NCBI GenBank assembly: GCA_949502235.1
Contig: CATBDC010000006.1
Coordinates: 62,001 to 126,000, forward strand
Direction of reading: 5' to 3'
From: an uncultured Lachnospiraceae bacterium
GTDB lineage: Bacteria > Bacillota > Clostridia > Lachnospirales > Lachnospiraceae
DNA: 64,000 nucleotides
In this document: piece after piece, positions 33,444 to 41,728 of the stretch
How the letters are laid out: each line of letters begins with the position of its first letter
Numbering within the stretch: position 1 is the stretch's first letter
Position numbers and translations under genes: made by a program
The notes under the pieces: model-generated
Seen by the model: only the letters and a program-made list of their open reading frames with translations
What the model was told of the DNA's origin: nothing
Databases searched by the model: none

Positions 33444-34517
33444 ATGAAAATAGCAGTCATCAGCTTTACAACAGAGGGAAGGCGGCTTGCAGGACGGCTT
33501 ACAGGGCTGCTTAGGGAGGAAGGACACGCTGTCACAGAGAACGTAAAAGGAGCCGCCTTTGCAGAGTCTGTTCCTTTTTCGGTGACGGAATGGGCCGGAA
33601 GGAATTTTAAAAGCCAGGATGCCCTTGTATTTGTGGGAGCCGCAGGGATAGCGGTGCGTGCAGTATCGCCCTGGATTCAGGCAAAGACGTCTGATGCGGC
33701 GGTTCTTGTGCTGGATGAGAGGGGGAATTACTGCATCCCTCTTCTTTCCGGGCATATAGGCGGTGCAAATGAGCTGGCCCTTTTCATCAGCGAAAGGCTC
33801 CCGGCAGTTCCGGTTATTACAACAGCTACGGATATTCAGGGAAAATGGGCGGCAGATGTATTTGCCGTGAAAAATAAGCTTGTCATTAAGGATATGGAAA
33901 AAGCCAAGCAGACTTCGGCAAAGGTTCTTGCAGGAAAAAGGCTGCTTCTTCTGACGGATGCGGATGAGGTGGTAAACGGAGAACAGTATGCAGATTCTCT
34001 TGAAATCAGGCGCAGCGGGGAGATAAAAGAAGCCGGAGCCGGAGAAGGAATCGGAGAAAGGGATGCTTTGGATGTATATATAGGATATGCTGCGGGGAAG
34101 GCGCGGGAGGAGGCCTTATGCCTTATCCCCCGGGCAGTTACGGCGGGAATCGGCTGCAGGCGGGGAACCGGGAAGAAGGCTGTATGCCGGGCAGTGGAGG
34201 AGACAATGAAAAGGGCAGGTATTTTCAAAGAAAGCCTTGAGGCAGCGGCCAGCATAGATTTAAAAAAGGATGAGCAGGGGATTTTAGATTACTGTAAGGA
34301 TGAAGGACTTTCCTTTTTTACTTATAGTAAAGAGGAGCTTCTGGCGGCGGAGGGCACATTTACCGGCTCAGAATTTGTGGAGCAGATTACCGGCGTTGAC
34401 AATGTGTGCGAGCGGAGCGCCCTCGTTCATAGCGGCGGAAGGCTGATAGTGAAAAAACAGGTGTATGATGGAATTACAGTTGCCCTGGCAGTGAGGAGAT
34501 GGAGTGTGAGCTTTTGA
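33444..34517 (+). CDS. cbiG: Cobalt-precorrin-5A hydrolase
   Basis: 357 residues. The N-terminal domain contains LVFVGAAGIAVRAVSPWIQAKTSDAAVLVLDERGNYCIPLLSGHIGGANELAL, the CbiG_N signature. A middle linker region follows, and the C-terminal domain has VTAGIGCRRGTGKKAV (GIGCR) plus SIDLKKDEQGILDYC and AEGTFTGSEFVEQITGVDNVCERSAL. It opens the delta-lactone ring and releases C20 as acetaldehyde in the anaerobic route. GGAGGCGGAGG precedes the ATG at 33444. It overlaps cbiH by 19 bp. Confidence 0.93.
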   Translation: MKIAVISFTTEGRRLAGRLTGLLREEGHAVTENVKGAAFAESVPFSVTEWAGRNFKSQDALVFVGAAGIAVRAVSPWIQAKTSDAAVLVLDERGNYCIPLLSGHIGGANELALFISERLPAVPVITTATDIQGKWAADVFAVKNKLVIKDMEKAKQTSAKVLAGKRLLLLTDADEVVNGEQYADSLEIRRSGEIKEAGAGEGIGERDALDVYIGYAAGKAREEALCLIPRAVTAGIGCRRGTGKKAVCRAVEETMKRAGIFKESLEAAASIDLKKDEQGILDYCKDEGLSFFTYSKEELLAAEGTFTGSEFVEQITGVDNVCERSALVHSGGRLIVKKQVYDGITVALAVRRWSVSF

Positions 34518-35263
34518 ATAAGAGAGAGCATAAAATATATATTGTAGGAATCGGGCCGGGGGCTTATGAAGATATGACCATACGGGCCGCGTCAGCCTTA
34601 AGGGAATGTGAGGTCATTGTCGGCTATACCGTGTATACGGAGCTTTTAAAGCAGCATTTTCCGGGAAAGGAATATAAGACTACCCCTATGCGGCAGGAGG
34701 TTTCCAGATGCCGGATAGCCTTTGAAGAAGCGCTTAAAGGCCGGAAAACCGCAGTTGTGTGCAGCGGAGACGCCGGCATTTATGGAATGGCGGGACTTAT
34801 GTTCGAGCTTGCCGCCGAATATCCCCAAGTGGAGCTTGAGGTAATTCCGGGGGTTACGGCAGGACTTTCAGGAGCAGCCCTTTTAGGCGCGCCCCTTGGA
34901 CATGACTGCTGCTTCATAAGCCTAAGCGACCTTCTGACCCCCTGGGAAGTAATAGAAAACCGGCTTAAGAGGGCAGCCCAGGCAGATTTCGCCCTTGTTC
35001 TCTATAATCCCTCCAGCAGAAAGCGGCGGGATTATCTTAGGAGGGCCTGTGAGATCCTTCTTGAGTTTAAAAGCAAAGATACTGTATGCGGGATAGCAAA
35101 AAATATCGGAAGAGAAGGAGAAGCCTCGATAACGGTTACTCTGGGTGAGCTCTGTGAAATAGAGACAGATATGTTTTCTACCGTATTTATCGGAAATAAA
35201 GAGACAAAAGAGATAAAAGGAAAGATGGTCACCCCCCGGGGATATAAGTTGGGGACGGAGTAA
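34499..35263 (+). CDS. cbiH: Cobalt-precorrin-3 / precorrin-3B C17-methyltransferase
   Basis: 254 residues. IYIVGIGPGAYEDMTIRAASALRECEVIVGYTVY, VCSGDAGIYGMAGLMFEL, VIPGVTAGLSGAALLGAPLGHDCCFISLSDLLTPWEVIENRL and LYNPSSRKRRDYL are the CbiH/CobJ signature. It carries out ring contraction and C17 methylation. It overlaps cbiG by 19 bp; a TTG at 34514 is an alternative start. The last residues (LGTE) and the stop codon are read from the family B repeat at 35248-35310, so the original C-terminus may have been slightly different. Confidence 0.92.
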   Translation: MECELLNKREHKIYIVGIGPGAYEDMTIRAASALRECEVIVGYTVYTELLKQHFPGKEYKTTPMRQEVSRCRIAFEEALKGRKTAVVCSGDAGIYGMAGLMFELAAEYPQVELEVIPGVTAGLSGAALLGAPLGHDCCFISLSDLLTPWEVIENRLKRAAQADFALVLYNPSSRKRRDYLRRACEILLEFKSKDTVCGIAKNIGREGEASITVTLGELCEIETDMFSTVFIGNKETKEIKGKMVTPRGYKLGTE

Positions 35264-35310
35264 AATGAAAAATACTCCGTCCCAGATTAAAAAAAGGGTG
35301 TCCCCAACCT
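35248..35310. repeat. Family B repeat at the 3' end of cbiH
   Basis: Inverted copy of the element at 25056-25114. It contains TTGGGGACGGAGTAAAATG, then AATACTCCGTCCCAGATT and GGGTGTCCCCAACC. GGACGGAGTA pairs with TACTCCGTCC as a hairpin. It supplies the end of cbiH and adjoins a truncated coding remnant. Confidence 0.75.
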
Positions 35311-35445
35311 TATTATTTTGAAGAGGATGATGTGCTTCCGGCAATTTATGGATTTGACAGTGAGGTTCCGGTCCGTATTTTTGCGGGTGAGCTTAAGATA
35401 GATTTTAGAAAGGTGGAGGAAGTACTTGGACAGATCCGTATGTAG
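35311..35445 (+). pseudogene. 45-codon truncated C-terminal gene remnant
   Basis: An open frame without start or ribosome site reads YYFEEDDVLPAIYGFDSEVP, then VRIFAGELKIDFRKVEEVLG and a stop. Its amino-acid composition looks like a real folded C-terminus rather than random sequence, and codon choice resembles the neighbours. It begins exactly where the family B repeat ends. I cannot name the parent family. It could be what remains of a gene removed from the operon between cbiH and the cobK fusion. Confidence 0.4.
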
Positions 35446-35517
35446 CTTCTGTGTGTAATTTGCATATGTAGTTCTGCAGAGGGTTCGTAAAGAGCAAACC
35501 AAGGACGGAGAGGCTGT

Positions 35518-37518
35518 ATGAGTGAGAAGAGGATTATCATATTTGGAGGAACGACAGAAGGGCGCAGGCTTACGGAGTATGCGGCGGAGGCGGGAATCTT
35601 GGCCCACATCTGTACGGCAACGCAGTATGGGGTGAGTCTGCTTCCTTTTGGGGAAGGGATTACGGCGTCTCATGAGAGGATGGACTGTGAGGAAATGTGC
35701 GGGCTTATAAGGGAGCTTGATCCGGTCTGTGCCATTGACGCCACCCATCCTTACGCAAAGGAAGCAACGGAGAATATTAAGGCCGCCTGCGGCATGTGTT
35801 CTGTGAAATATCTGCGGCTTGTGAGGGAGTATAGTGAGGGGCAAAGAAGCGTTATTTATGCAGAAAGCACAGAGGATGCGGCAGAGCTTTTAAGGCATGG
35901 GCCGGGAAATGTTCTTGTGACAACCGGCAGTAGGGAGCTTGAGAAGTATACGGTGCTGGAGGACTACAAAGAGCGCATTTATGCGAGGGTTCTGCCGGCG
36001 GAGGAATCGATTCTGAAATGTGAGAGGCTTGGCATCAGGGGGAGGCATTTAATCTGTATGCAGGGGCCCTTTTCTGCGGAGCTTAATACTGCGCTGATAA
36101 AGGAATACAAGATCACCTGCATGGTAACAAAGGATTCCGGCGCTGCCGGGGGCTTTCCCCAGAAATATGAGGCGGCCCAGGCGGCAGGGATCAAGCTGAT
36201 TGTGATTGGAAGGCCGAAGGAGGAGGGCTTTACCTGTCAGGAAATCATCAGGCTGTTGGAAAATGAGCCGGGGCTTAGCCGCGGCAGAAAACGGAAGATC
36301 GTGCTTGCCGGGATTGGCCCGGGAGCTTCCGGCTTTCTTACGGAACAGGCAAGAGACGCTTTCCGGGAGGCAGATCTGGTCATAGGCGCGAAGCGGATGA
36401 CAGATGCCGCGGCGGGAAACGGACAGGCGGTATATGTGTCCTATAAACCAGAGGAGATTGCCGCATATATAAAGGAGCATCAGGAGTACAGACGCATTGC
36501 GGCGGCATTTTCCGGTGATACAGGCCTCTACAGCGGTGCAGGGAGGCTTCTTAAGCTTCTTGAAAAGGAACCGGATCTGGAAATAGAATGTATGCCGGGA
36601 ATATCCTCTGTTTCCTGCTTTTGTGCAAGGCTTGGCGTAAGCTGGGAGGATGCGGCGCTTTTAAGCGTTCATGGAAGAAAGGGGAATCCCTTATCTGTTA
36701 TCCGGGAGCATGAAAAGACGATTGTGCTTACAGGCTCTTCTAACGATGTCCGGGAAATCTGCCTGTCCATGACAGAGGCAGGCATGGGGAAACTGCCTGT
36801 ATGTATCGGAGTGAACCTGTCCTATGAAGATGAACAGATACTCCGGGGAACGGCAGAGGAATATAGAAGCTATGACGGCGGGAAGCTTTCGCTGCTTTAT
36901 ATCCATAATCCATTAGGAGAAAATCCTCCGGCAGTGCAGGGACTTCCGGATGCTTCTTTCCTGCGGGGAAATGTGCCCATGACCAAGGAGGAGGTCAGAT
37001 GTGTCTGTCTTTCGAAGCTTCGGATACGCAGGGGCTCGGTAATCTATGATGTAGGAGCAGGGACCGGCTCTGTTTCTGTGGAGGCGGCTCTAAGGGCAGT
37101 CCTGGGTCATGTGTATGCGGTAGAAAGAAATGAGGAAGCGGCAGCCCTTATCCGTGAAAACAGCCGCAGGATGAGGACAGACAACCTTACGGTGATAAAA
37201 GGGGAGGCGCCGGGGGCTCTTGAAGGCCTGCCTGCGCCGGACTGCGTGTTTATCGGAGGAAGCGGGGGAGCCTTAAAGGAGATATTAGAGGCAGTTATGG
37301 GTAAAAACCCCAGGGTGCGTGTTGTCATAACTGCCGTTACCCTTGAGACTCTTGCAGAGGTAGTGGAGATATGCAGAAATATAAGAAAAACGGAGGAAGA
37401 AATCCTGCAGCTTACTGTGGCGAAGGCAAGAACAGCCGGGAAGTATCATATGATGACAGGGCAGAATCCGGTCTATATTATCAGCTTTACCTGCAAAGAA
37501 GAGGAGGAAGGAGAATGA
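35518..37518 (+). CDS. CobK-CbiE-CbiT fusion: precorrin-6A reductase / precorrin-6B C5,15-methyltransferase / C12-decarboxylase
   Basis: 666 residues holding three enzymes in one chain. ~1-250 is CbiJ/CobK (RIIIFGGTTEGRRLTEYA, IDATHPYAKEATENI, TKDSGAAGGFPQKYEAAQ). ~258-470 is the CbiE methylase (IVLAGIGPGASGFLTEQA, AFSGDTGLYSGAGRLL, PGISSVSCFCARLGVSW). ~480-660 is CbiT with MTKEEVRCVCLSKLRI, VIYDVGAGTGSVSVEAAL and VFIGGSGGALKEILE. Together they reduce precorrin-6A, methylate C5 and C15 and decarboxylate the C12 acetate. CbiE-CbiT fusions (CobL) are common; adding the reductase is less usual. The stop overlaps cbiA by 4 bp. The ATG at 35518 follows GGAGAGG. Confidence 0.92.
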   Translation: MSEKRIIIFGGTTEGRRLTEYAAEAGILAHICTATQYGVSLLPFGEGITASHERMDCEEMCGLIRELDPVCAIDATHPYAKEATENIKAACGMCSVKYLRLVREYSEGQRSVIYAESTEDAAELLRHGPGNVLVTTGSRELEKYTVLEDYKERIYARVLPAEESILKCERLGIRGRHLICMQGPFSAELNTALIKEYKITCMVTKDSGAAGGFPQKYEAAQAAGIKLIVIGRPKEEGFTCQEIIRLLENEPGLSRGRKRKIVLAGIGPGASGFLTEQARDAFREADLVIGAKRMTDAAAGNGQAVYVSYKPEEIAAYIKEHQEYRRIAAAFSGDTGLYSGAGRLLKLLEKEPDLEIECMPGISSVSCFCARLGVSWEDAALLSVHGRKGNPLSVIREHEKTIVLTGSSNDVREICLSMTEAGMGKLPVCIGVNLSYEDEQILRGTAEEYRSYDGGKLSLLYIHNPLGENPPAVQGLPDASFLRGNVPMTKEEVRCVCLSKLRIRRGSVIYDVGAGTGSVSVEAALRAVLGHVYAVERNEEAAALIRENSRRMRTDNLTVIKGEAPGALEGLPAPDCVFIGGSGGALKEILEAVMGKNPRVRVVITAVTLETLAEVVEICRNIRKTEEEILQLTVAKARTAGKYHMMTGQNPVYIISFTCKEEEEGE

Positions 37519-38891
37519 AGCTTCCAAGAATCATGATTACCGCACCTTCAAGCGGCGCAGGAAAGACCATGGTCTGCTGCGGGCTTTTAACATGCCTGAA
37601 GGACAGAGGGATGAAGGTTACGGCTTTTAAATGCGGGCCGGACTATATTGATCCCATGTTTCATAAAGAGGTGCTGGGGATAGACAGCTATAATCTGGAT
37701 ACATTTCTATGCGGGAGAGAAAATACCCTGAAAATATTTACCCGCCGCGCGGGACAGTCAAAAATTGCTGTGCTGGAAGGGGCAATGGGATATTATGACG
37801 GCATCGGCGGAAGGGTGACAGACGCAAGCGCCTATGATGTGGCAAAAGTGACAGACACACCGGCGGTTTTATTAATTGACGGCCGGGGAATCAGCCTTTC
37901 CATTGTGCCTCATATTCAGGGATTCCTTGCTTTCAGAGAAGAGGAGGCGAAAGGGAGCCATATCGGCGGCGTGATATTGAACCACGTATCACAGGGACAG
38001 TATATAAGGCTTAAGGAATTAATTGAGCGGGAAGCTTTCGTAAAGGTATACGGCTATGTCCCGGAGATGAAGGAGCTTTCTTTTGAAAGCAGGCACCTGG
38101 GACTTAAAAAGCCGTCAGAGATAGAGAATTTTAAGGAGAAAATGAAGCTTTTTTGCGGACGGCTTGAGGAGACCATAGACATTGACGGGCTTATCCGCCT
38201 GGCAGAATCAGCGCCGGATCTGCCTGCTTACACCCAGGAGCTGCCTGAAAAAAAATATAAGGTCCGGATCGGCCTTTCCAGGGACGAGGCCTTCAGCTTT
38301 ATGTATCAGGATAATCTGGAGCTTCTTAAGGCAATGGGGGCAGAGCTTGTAACCTTTTCTCCCCTTTACGATACAAAGCTTCCTGAGGATATTCACGGTC
38401 TGATTCTGTGCGGAGGATATCCCGAGCTTTATGCGCAGCAGCTGGAGGCCAATGAATTGATGCGCGGGGCAGTCAGGAGGGCTTTGGAGAATGGGCTTCC
38501 ATGTATTGCGGAATGTGGAGGCTTTATGTATCTTCAGGAGGCGATTGAGGACAGTAAAGGCGTTTACAAGGAGGCTGCGGGCGTCCTTAAGGGAAAATGC
38601 TTTCACGCAGGAGCCCTTAAAAGATTTGGCTACATTGTGCTGGAGGGCGGTCTTGTTTTTGGGCGTGATGTGGGAAAAATTCCTGCCCACGAGTTTCATT
38701 ATTATGACTCAGAACACTGCGGAAATGCGTTTATGGCAAAAAAGCCATTGTCAGACAGAGGTTGGGAGTGTATGATAAGCACAGATACACTGCTGGCAGG
38801 ATTTCCTCATATTCATTATGAAGGGAATCAGAAGGTGGCGGAAGCCTTTCTTGAAGCCTGTACATTTACTGCACAGACCGCAGGAAAGTGA
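37515..38891 (+). CDS. cbiA: Cobyrinate a,c-diamide synthase
   Basis: 458 residues. An N-terminal P-loop (ITAPSSGAGKTMVCCGLL), the ATP-domain KCGPDYIDPMFH and VLEGAMGYYDGIGG motifs, and a C-terminal class I glutamine amidotransferase domain with LCGGYPELYAQQLE, AECGGFMYLQE (catalytic Cys) and AHEFHYYDSE (His). It amidates the a and c side chains. The ATG at 37515 lies in an ATGA overlap and follows GGAGGAAGGAG. The final residues (TFTAQTAGK) and stop lie within a diverged long-form family A element. Confidence 0.93.
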   Translation: MKLPRIMITAPSSGAGKTMVCCGLLTCLKDRGMKVTAFKCGPDYIDPMFHKEVLGIDSYNLDTFLCGRENTLKIFTRRAGQSKIAVLEGAMGYYDGIGGRVTDASAYDVAKVTDTPAVLLIDGRGISLSIVPHIQGFLAFREEEAKGSHIGGVILNHVSQGQYIRLKELIEREAFVKVYGYVPEMKELSFESRHLGLKKPSEIENFKEKMKLFCGRLEETIDIDGLIRLAESAPDLPAYTQELPEKKYKVRIGLSRDEAFSFMYQDNLELLKAMGAELVTFSPLYDTKLPEDIHGLILCGGYPELYAQQLEANELMRGAVRRALENGLPCIAECGGFMYLQEAIEDSKGVYKEAAGVLKGKCFHAGALKRFGYIVLEGGLVFGRDVGKIPAHEFHYYDSEHCGNAFMAKKPLSDRGWECMISTDTLLAGFPHIHYEGNQKVAEAFLEACTFTAQTAGK

Positions 38892-38915
38892 TTCAGGAGC
38901 GCAAAACCTTACGAA
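38856..38915. repeat. Family A long form, diverged and left-truncated copy
   Basis: GCCTGTACATTTACTGCACAGAC keeps the internal hairpin of the 69-bp element (seven of nine pairs, one pair changed C-G to T-A). GAAAGTGATTCAGGAG is identical to the 23924 copy. The right arm is worn, and the left arm is not recognisable because that side is cbiA coding sequence. Confidence 0.65.
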
Positions 38916-38942
38916 GTGAGTATGTAACAAAGGAGAAGATCA

Positions 38943-39998
38943 ATGACACTAGATGAAATACTGGATAATATAGAGCCTCTTGACATAGAGGCAATGGAGC
39001 AGGCAAAGGGAAGATGGAACTCTATTGCAAAGCCCCTGCACAGCCTGGGGAAGCTGGAGGAGCACATCATAAGGATAGCCGGAATCAGTAAGGATGCCGG
39101 AGTAGATATTGAGAAGAAGGCGCTCATTGTCATGTGCGCAGATAACGGCGTGGTGGAGGAAGGCGTCACCCAGACAGGTCAGGAGGTTACGGCCGTTGTG
39201 GCGGAGAATTTTCTCACCGGCAATACCAGCGCCGCCATCATGGGCAGGCGGGCCGGGACAGAGGTTTTTCCCATAGATATAGGGATGGCCAGGAAAACAA
39301 AGGTTCCTGATTACAAGGTGGCGTACGGCACAAAAAATATGGCAAGGGGACCGGCCATGTCAAGAGAGGAAGCCCTGCAGGCAGTTATGACAGGAATCAG
39401 GCTGGTGAAGGAAAAGAAGGAGGAGGGCTTTAAGCTTCTGGCAACCGGGGAGATGGGAATCGGCAATACCACCACAAGCAGCGCCGTGTCTACTCTTCTT
39501 CTCGGTGAGATGCCGGAGAGGATGACAGGACGGGGAGCCGGCCTTACAAGCGAAGGGCTGGAGCATAAGGTCAGCGTGATTAAACGGGCCATTGAGAGAA
39601 ACAGGCCGGTTGCGGCGGATACGCTGGATGTGCTGTCTAAGGTAGGAGGCTTTGACATTGCCGGGCTTACGGGAGTATTTTTAGGAGGCGCCTATTACAG
39701 AATTCCTGTGGTAATTGACGGCTTTATCTCGGCTGCCGCGGCACTTGCGGCGTACAAGCTCTGCCCTTTTGCCAGGGAATATATGCTGGCCTCCCATGTG
39801 TCGGGGGAGCCGGGAATGAAGCTTATCCTGGATGAACTCGGCACGGAGGCGGTTCTTACTGCGGACATGTGCTTAGGTGAAGGGACCGGAGCCTTATGTT
39901 ACCTCCCGGTGCTAGACATGGCGGCAGAGGTTTATCATAAAATGAGTACTTTTTCGGAGAATAACATAGAGGATTATGAGGAGCTTGGTGACAGATAA
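38943..39998 (+). CDS. cobT: Nicotinate-nucleotide:dimethylbenzimidazole phosphoribosyltransferase
   Basis: 351 residues with CobT landmarks: ARWNSIAKPLHSLGKLE-like start (GRWNSIAKPLHSLGKLEEHI), VMCADNGVVEEGVTQTGQEVT, GNTSAAIMGRRAGTEVFPIDIGM, GEMGIGNTTTSSAVSTLLLG, LTGVFLGGAYYRIPVVIDGFISAAAALAA and the SHVSGEPGMKLILDELGTEAVL region with the catalytic Glu near the C-terminus. It activates the lower-ligand base. AAAGGAG precedes the start. It overlaps cobU by one base. Confidence 0.94.
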   Translation: MTLDEILDNIEPLDIEAMEQAKGRWNSIAKPLHSLGKLEEHIIRIAGISKDAGVDIEKKALIVMCADNGVVEEGVTQTGQEVTAVVAENFLTGNTSAAIMGRRAGTEVFPIDIGMARKTKVPDYKVAYGTKNMARGPAMSREEALQAVMTGIRLVKEKKEEGFKLLATGEMGIGNTTTSSAVSTLLLGEMPERMTGRGAGLTSEGLEHKVSVIKRAIERNRPVAADTLDVLSKVGGFDIAGLTGVFLGGAYYRIPVVIDGFISAAAALAAYKLCPFAREYMLASHVSGEPGMKLILDELGTEAVLTADMCLGEGTGALCYLPVLDMAAEVYHKMSTFSENNIEDYEELGDR

Positions 39999-40576
39999 TG
40001 GTACAGCTTATAACAGGCGGAAGCGGAAGCGGGAAATCCGCATATGCAGAAGGGGAGATTGTGGGTTACAGAAAGCAACTTAAGGACGGAGGCGGTCTTT
40101 TTTACCCCTTTCTCTATGTGGCAACAATGATCCCTTACGGGAGGGAGGCGGAGGAGAAAATCAGAAGGCACAAGGAGCAGCGGATGGAGGCCGGATTTTT
40201 CACTCTGGAGAGATATACGGAGCTTTCCGGGCTTGAGATTCCCCCTAATGCCGGGATTCTGCTGGAGTGCGTGTCCAATCTTACAGCCAATGAGCTCTAT
40301 GAAAGGGATCAGAATTCCAAAGAGGCTTTCGAGGCAGTTGTTTCGGGTATCCGGAGCCTTTCCGGCAGGACAAAGCATCTTGTGATTGTGACAAATGAGG
40401 TTCATTCGGATATCAATGGCTACAGCCGGGAAACCGAGGAGTACAGAAGGCTTCTGGGAAGGATTAACTGTGCCCTTGCCCGTATGGCGGATAAGGTGAC
40501 GGAAGTAGTGTATGGAATACCGGTCGTGTATAAGGATGAGAAAAGAGATGGCAGGACGTTTGTGGAACAGCTTTAA
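39998..40576 (+). CDS. cobU: Adenosylcobinamide kinase / adenosylcobinamide-phosphate guanylyltransferase
   Basis: 192 residues with an intact Walker A (LITGGSGSGKSAYAE), the YVATMIPYGREAEEKIRRHKEQR guanylyl-acceptor region with His, LLECVSNLTANEL, and VTNEVHSDINGYSRETEEYRRLLGRINCALARMADKVTEVVYGIPVVYK. It phosphorylates adenosylcobinamide and transfers GMP. Starts on the last base of cobT. A shorter, degenerate relative lies two genes downstream. Confidence 0.9.
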   Translation: MVQLITGGSGSGKSAYAEGEIVGYRKQLKDGGGLFYPFLYVATMIPYGREAEEKIRRHKEQRMEAGFFTLERYTELSGLEIPPNAGILLECVSNLTANELYERDQNSKEAFEAVVSGIRSLSGRTKHLVIVTNEVHSDINGYSRETEEYRRLLGRINCALARMADKVTEVVYGIPVVYKDEKRDGRTFVEQL

Positions 40577-41351
40577 AATTGCATTTACCATGTACAGCAG
40601 AATTCCTGTGCCGGAGGCAAAGTGGACGGAGGAAAATACATCCTATGCTATGTGTTTTTTTCCGTTTATCGGGGCTGTAATCGGTGCAGCCACATGGGGG
40701 ATCTTTCTTTTAAAGGAATATCTTTCAGGGCGGGGATTCGAATTTGGAAACCTTTTTTTTACGATTCTTATGGTTATGCTTCCGGTTATGATTACCGGAG
40801 GGATCCATCTGGACGGATTTCTGGATACACAGGATGCCCTTGCGTCCTGGCAGCCGAGGGAAAAGAGACTTGAGATATTAAAGGATCCTCATGCAGGCTC
40901 CTTTGCGATCCTGTCCTGCGGTGTGTATCTGCTTGCATATACAGGAATTTATTCCGCTCTTTCTAAAGACAGCGCGGGGGTGGCGGCTATAAGCTTTTTT
41001 CTGTCCCGAACCTTAAGCGGCCTTTCGGTTCTTACCTTTCCCCAGGCGAGGAAGGAGGGAGGGGGGCTTTGTGCATCCTTTTCGGCCCATGCGGCAAAGA
41101 AGGCCTGTCTGGCTGTTCTTTTCGGATATCTTGTTATCTTATGCTTTGTGCTTATAGCAGCGGGCGGATATGCAGGAGTTTCCTGTCTTCTTGCGGCAGG
41201 GCTTATGTACGGGTATTATTACAGCATGTGTATAAAGAAATTCGGGGGGATGACCGGAGATCTGGCAGGATATTTCCTGCAGATGTGCGAGCTTTTTATG
41301 GCGGCTGCGGCTGTGGTTACAGATGTGTTAGTGAAAGGATTTGGACTATGA
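40548..41351 (+). CDS. cobS: Adenosylcobinamide-GDP ribazoletransferase
   Basis: About 267 residues, polytopic. RLWNSFKIAFTMYSRIPVP is the CobS N-terminal signature. MCFFPFIGAVIGA and MITGGIHLDGFLDTQDALASWQPREKRLEILKDPHAGSFAI carry the DGxxDTxDA metal site of this CDP-alcohol-type transferase. It joins the nucleotide loop to the corrin ring in the membrane. The AAGGA at 40532-40536 best fits the ATG at 40548; 40536 is an alternative. It overlaps both cobU and the following cobU-like gene. Confidence 0.9.
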   Translation: MAGRLWNSFKIAFTMYSRIPVPEAKWTEENTSYAMCFFPFIGAVIGAATWGIFLLKEYLSGRGFEFGNLFFTILMVMLPVMITGGIHLDGFLDTQDALASWQPREKRLEILKDPHAGSFAILSCGVYLLAYTGIYSALSKDSAGVAAISFFLSRTLSGLSVLTFPQARKEGGGLCASFSAHAAKKACLAVLFGYLVILCFVLIAAGGYAGVSCLLAAGLMYGYYYSMCIKKFGGMTGDLAGYFLQMCELFMAAAAVVTDVLVKGFGL

Positions 41352-41725
41352 TACTAGTTGTTGGCGGTGCGTATCAGGGGAAGCTTGCCTTTGCAAGGGG
41401 GCTTTGCCCGGGGACAGAGTGGATTGACGGAAGGACGTGCCAGGAAGAGGAGCTTTTTGGCTGCGGCGGGGTTCATCATTTTCATGCCTATATTGAGGGG
41501 CAGTTAAGGAAGGGACAGCCGGTGAGGCAGCTTGCCGGGAGAATAGCGGACGAGAATCCGGAAATTGTGATTGTAAGTGATGAGATTGGTTACGGAATTG
41601 TGCCGGTGGATGCATTTGACAGGGAATACAGGGAGACAGCCGGACGGATCTGCACGGAGCTTGCGGTTTACGCGGATAAGGTATACCGTGTGGTATGCGG
41701 GCTTGGCCTTATGCTGAAGGGGTAG
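41348..41725 (+). CDS. Short CobU-like protein with degenerate Walker A
   Basis: 125 residues. The C-terminal half (IVIVSDEIGYGIVPVDAFDREYRETAGRICTELAVYADKVYRVVCGLGLMLKG) is a clear CobU/CobP C-terminus, but the N-terminal loop is GGAYQGKLAFA, with Leu where Walker A has Ser/Thr, and the middle guanylyl-acceptor region is missing. It overlaps cobS by 4 bp (ATGA) and is thus translated with the operon. A complete CobU is present upstream, so this is a paralogue with a changed role or a decaying duplicate. GTP binding is doubtful. Confidence 0.78.
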   Translation: MILVVGGAYQGKLAFARGLCPGTEWIDGRTCQEEELFGCGGVHHFHAYIEGQLRKGQPVRQLAGRIADENPEIVIVSDEIGYGIVPVDAFDREYRETAGRICTELAVYADKVYRVVCGLGLMLKG

Positions 41726-41728
41726 GAT

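Noticed and set aside
40622-41725. Additional plus-strand frames inside cobS and running into the CobU-like gene
   Set aside because: They are out-of-frame shadows with odd Arg/Cys/Ser composition. The real genes CobS and the CobU-like protein are identified by conserved motifs in other frames.
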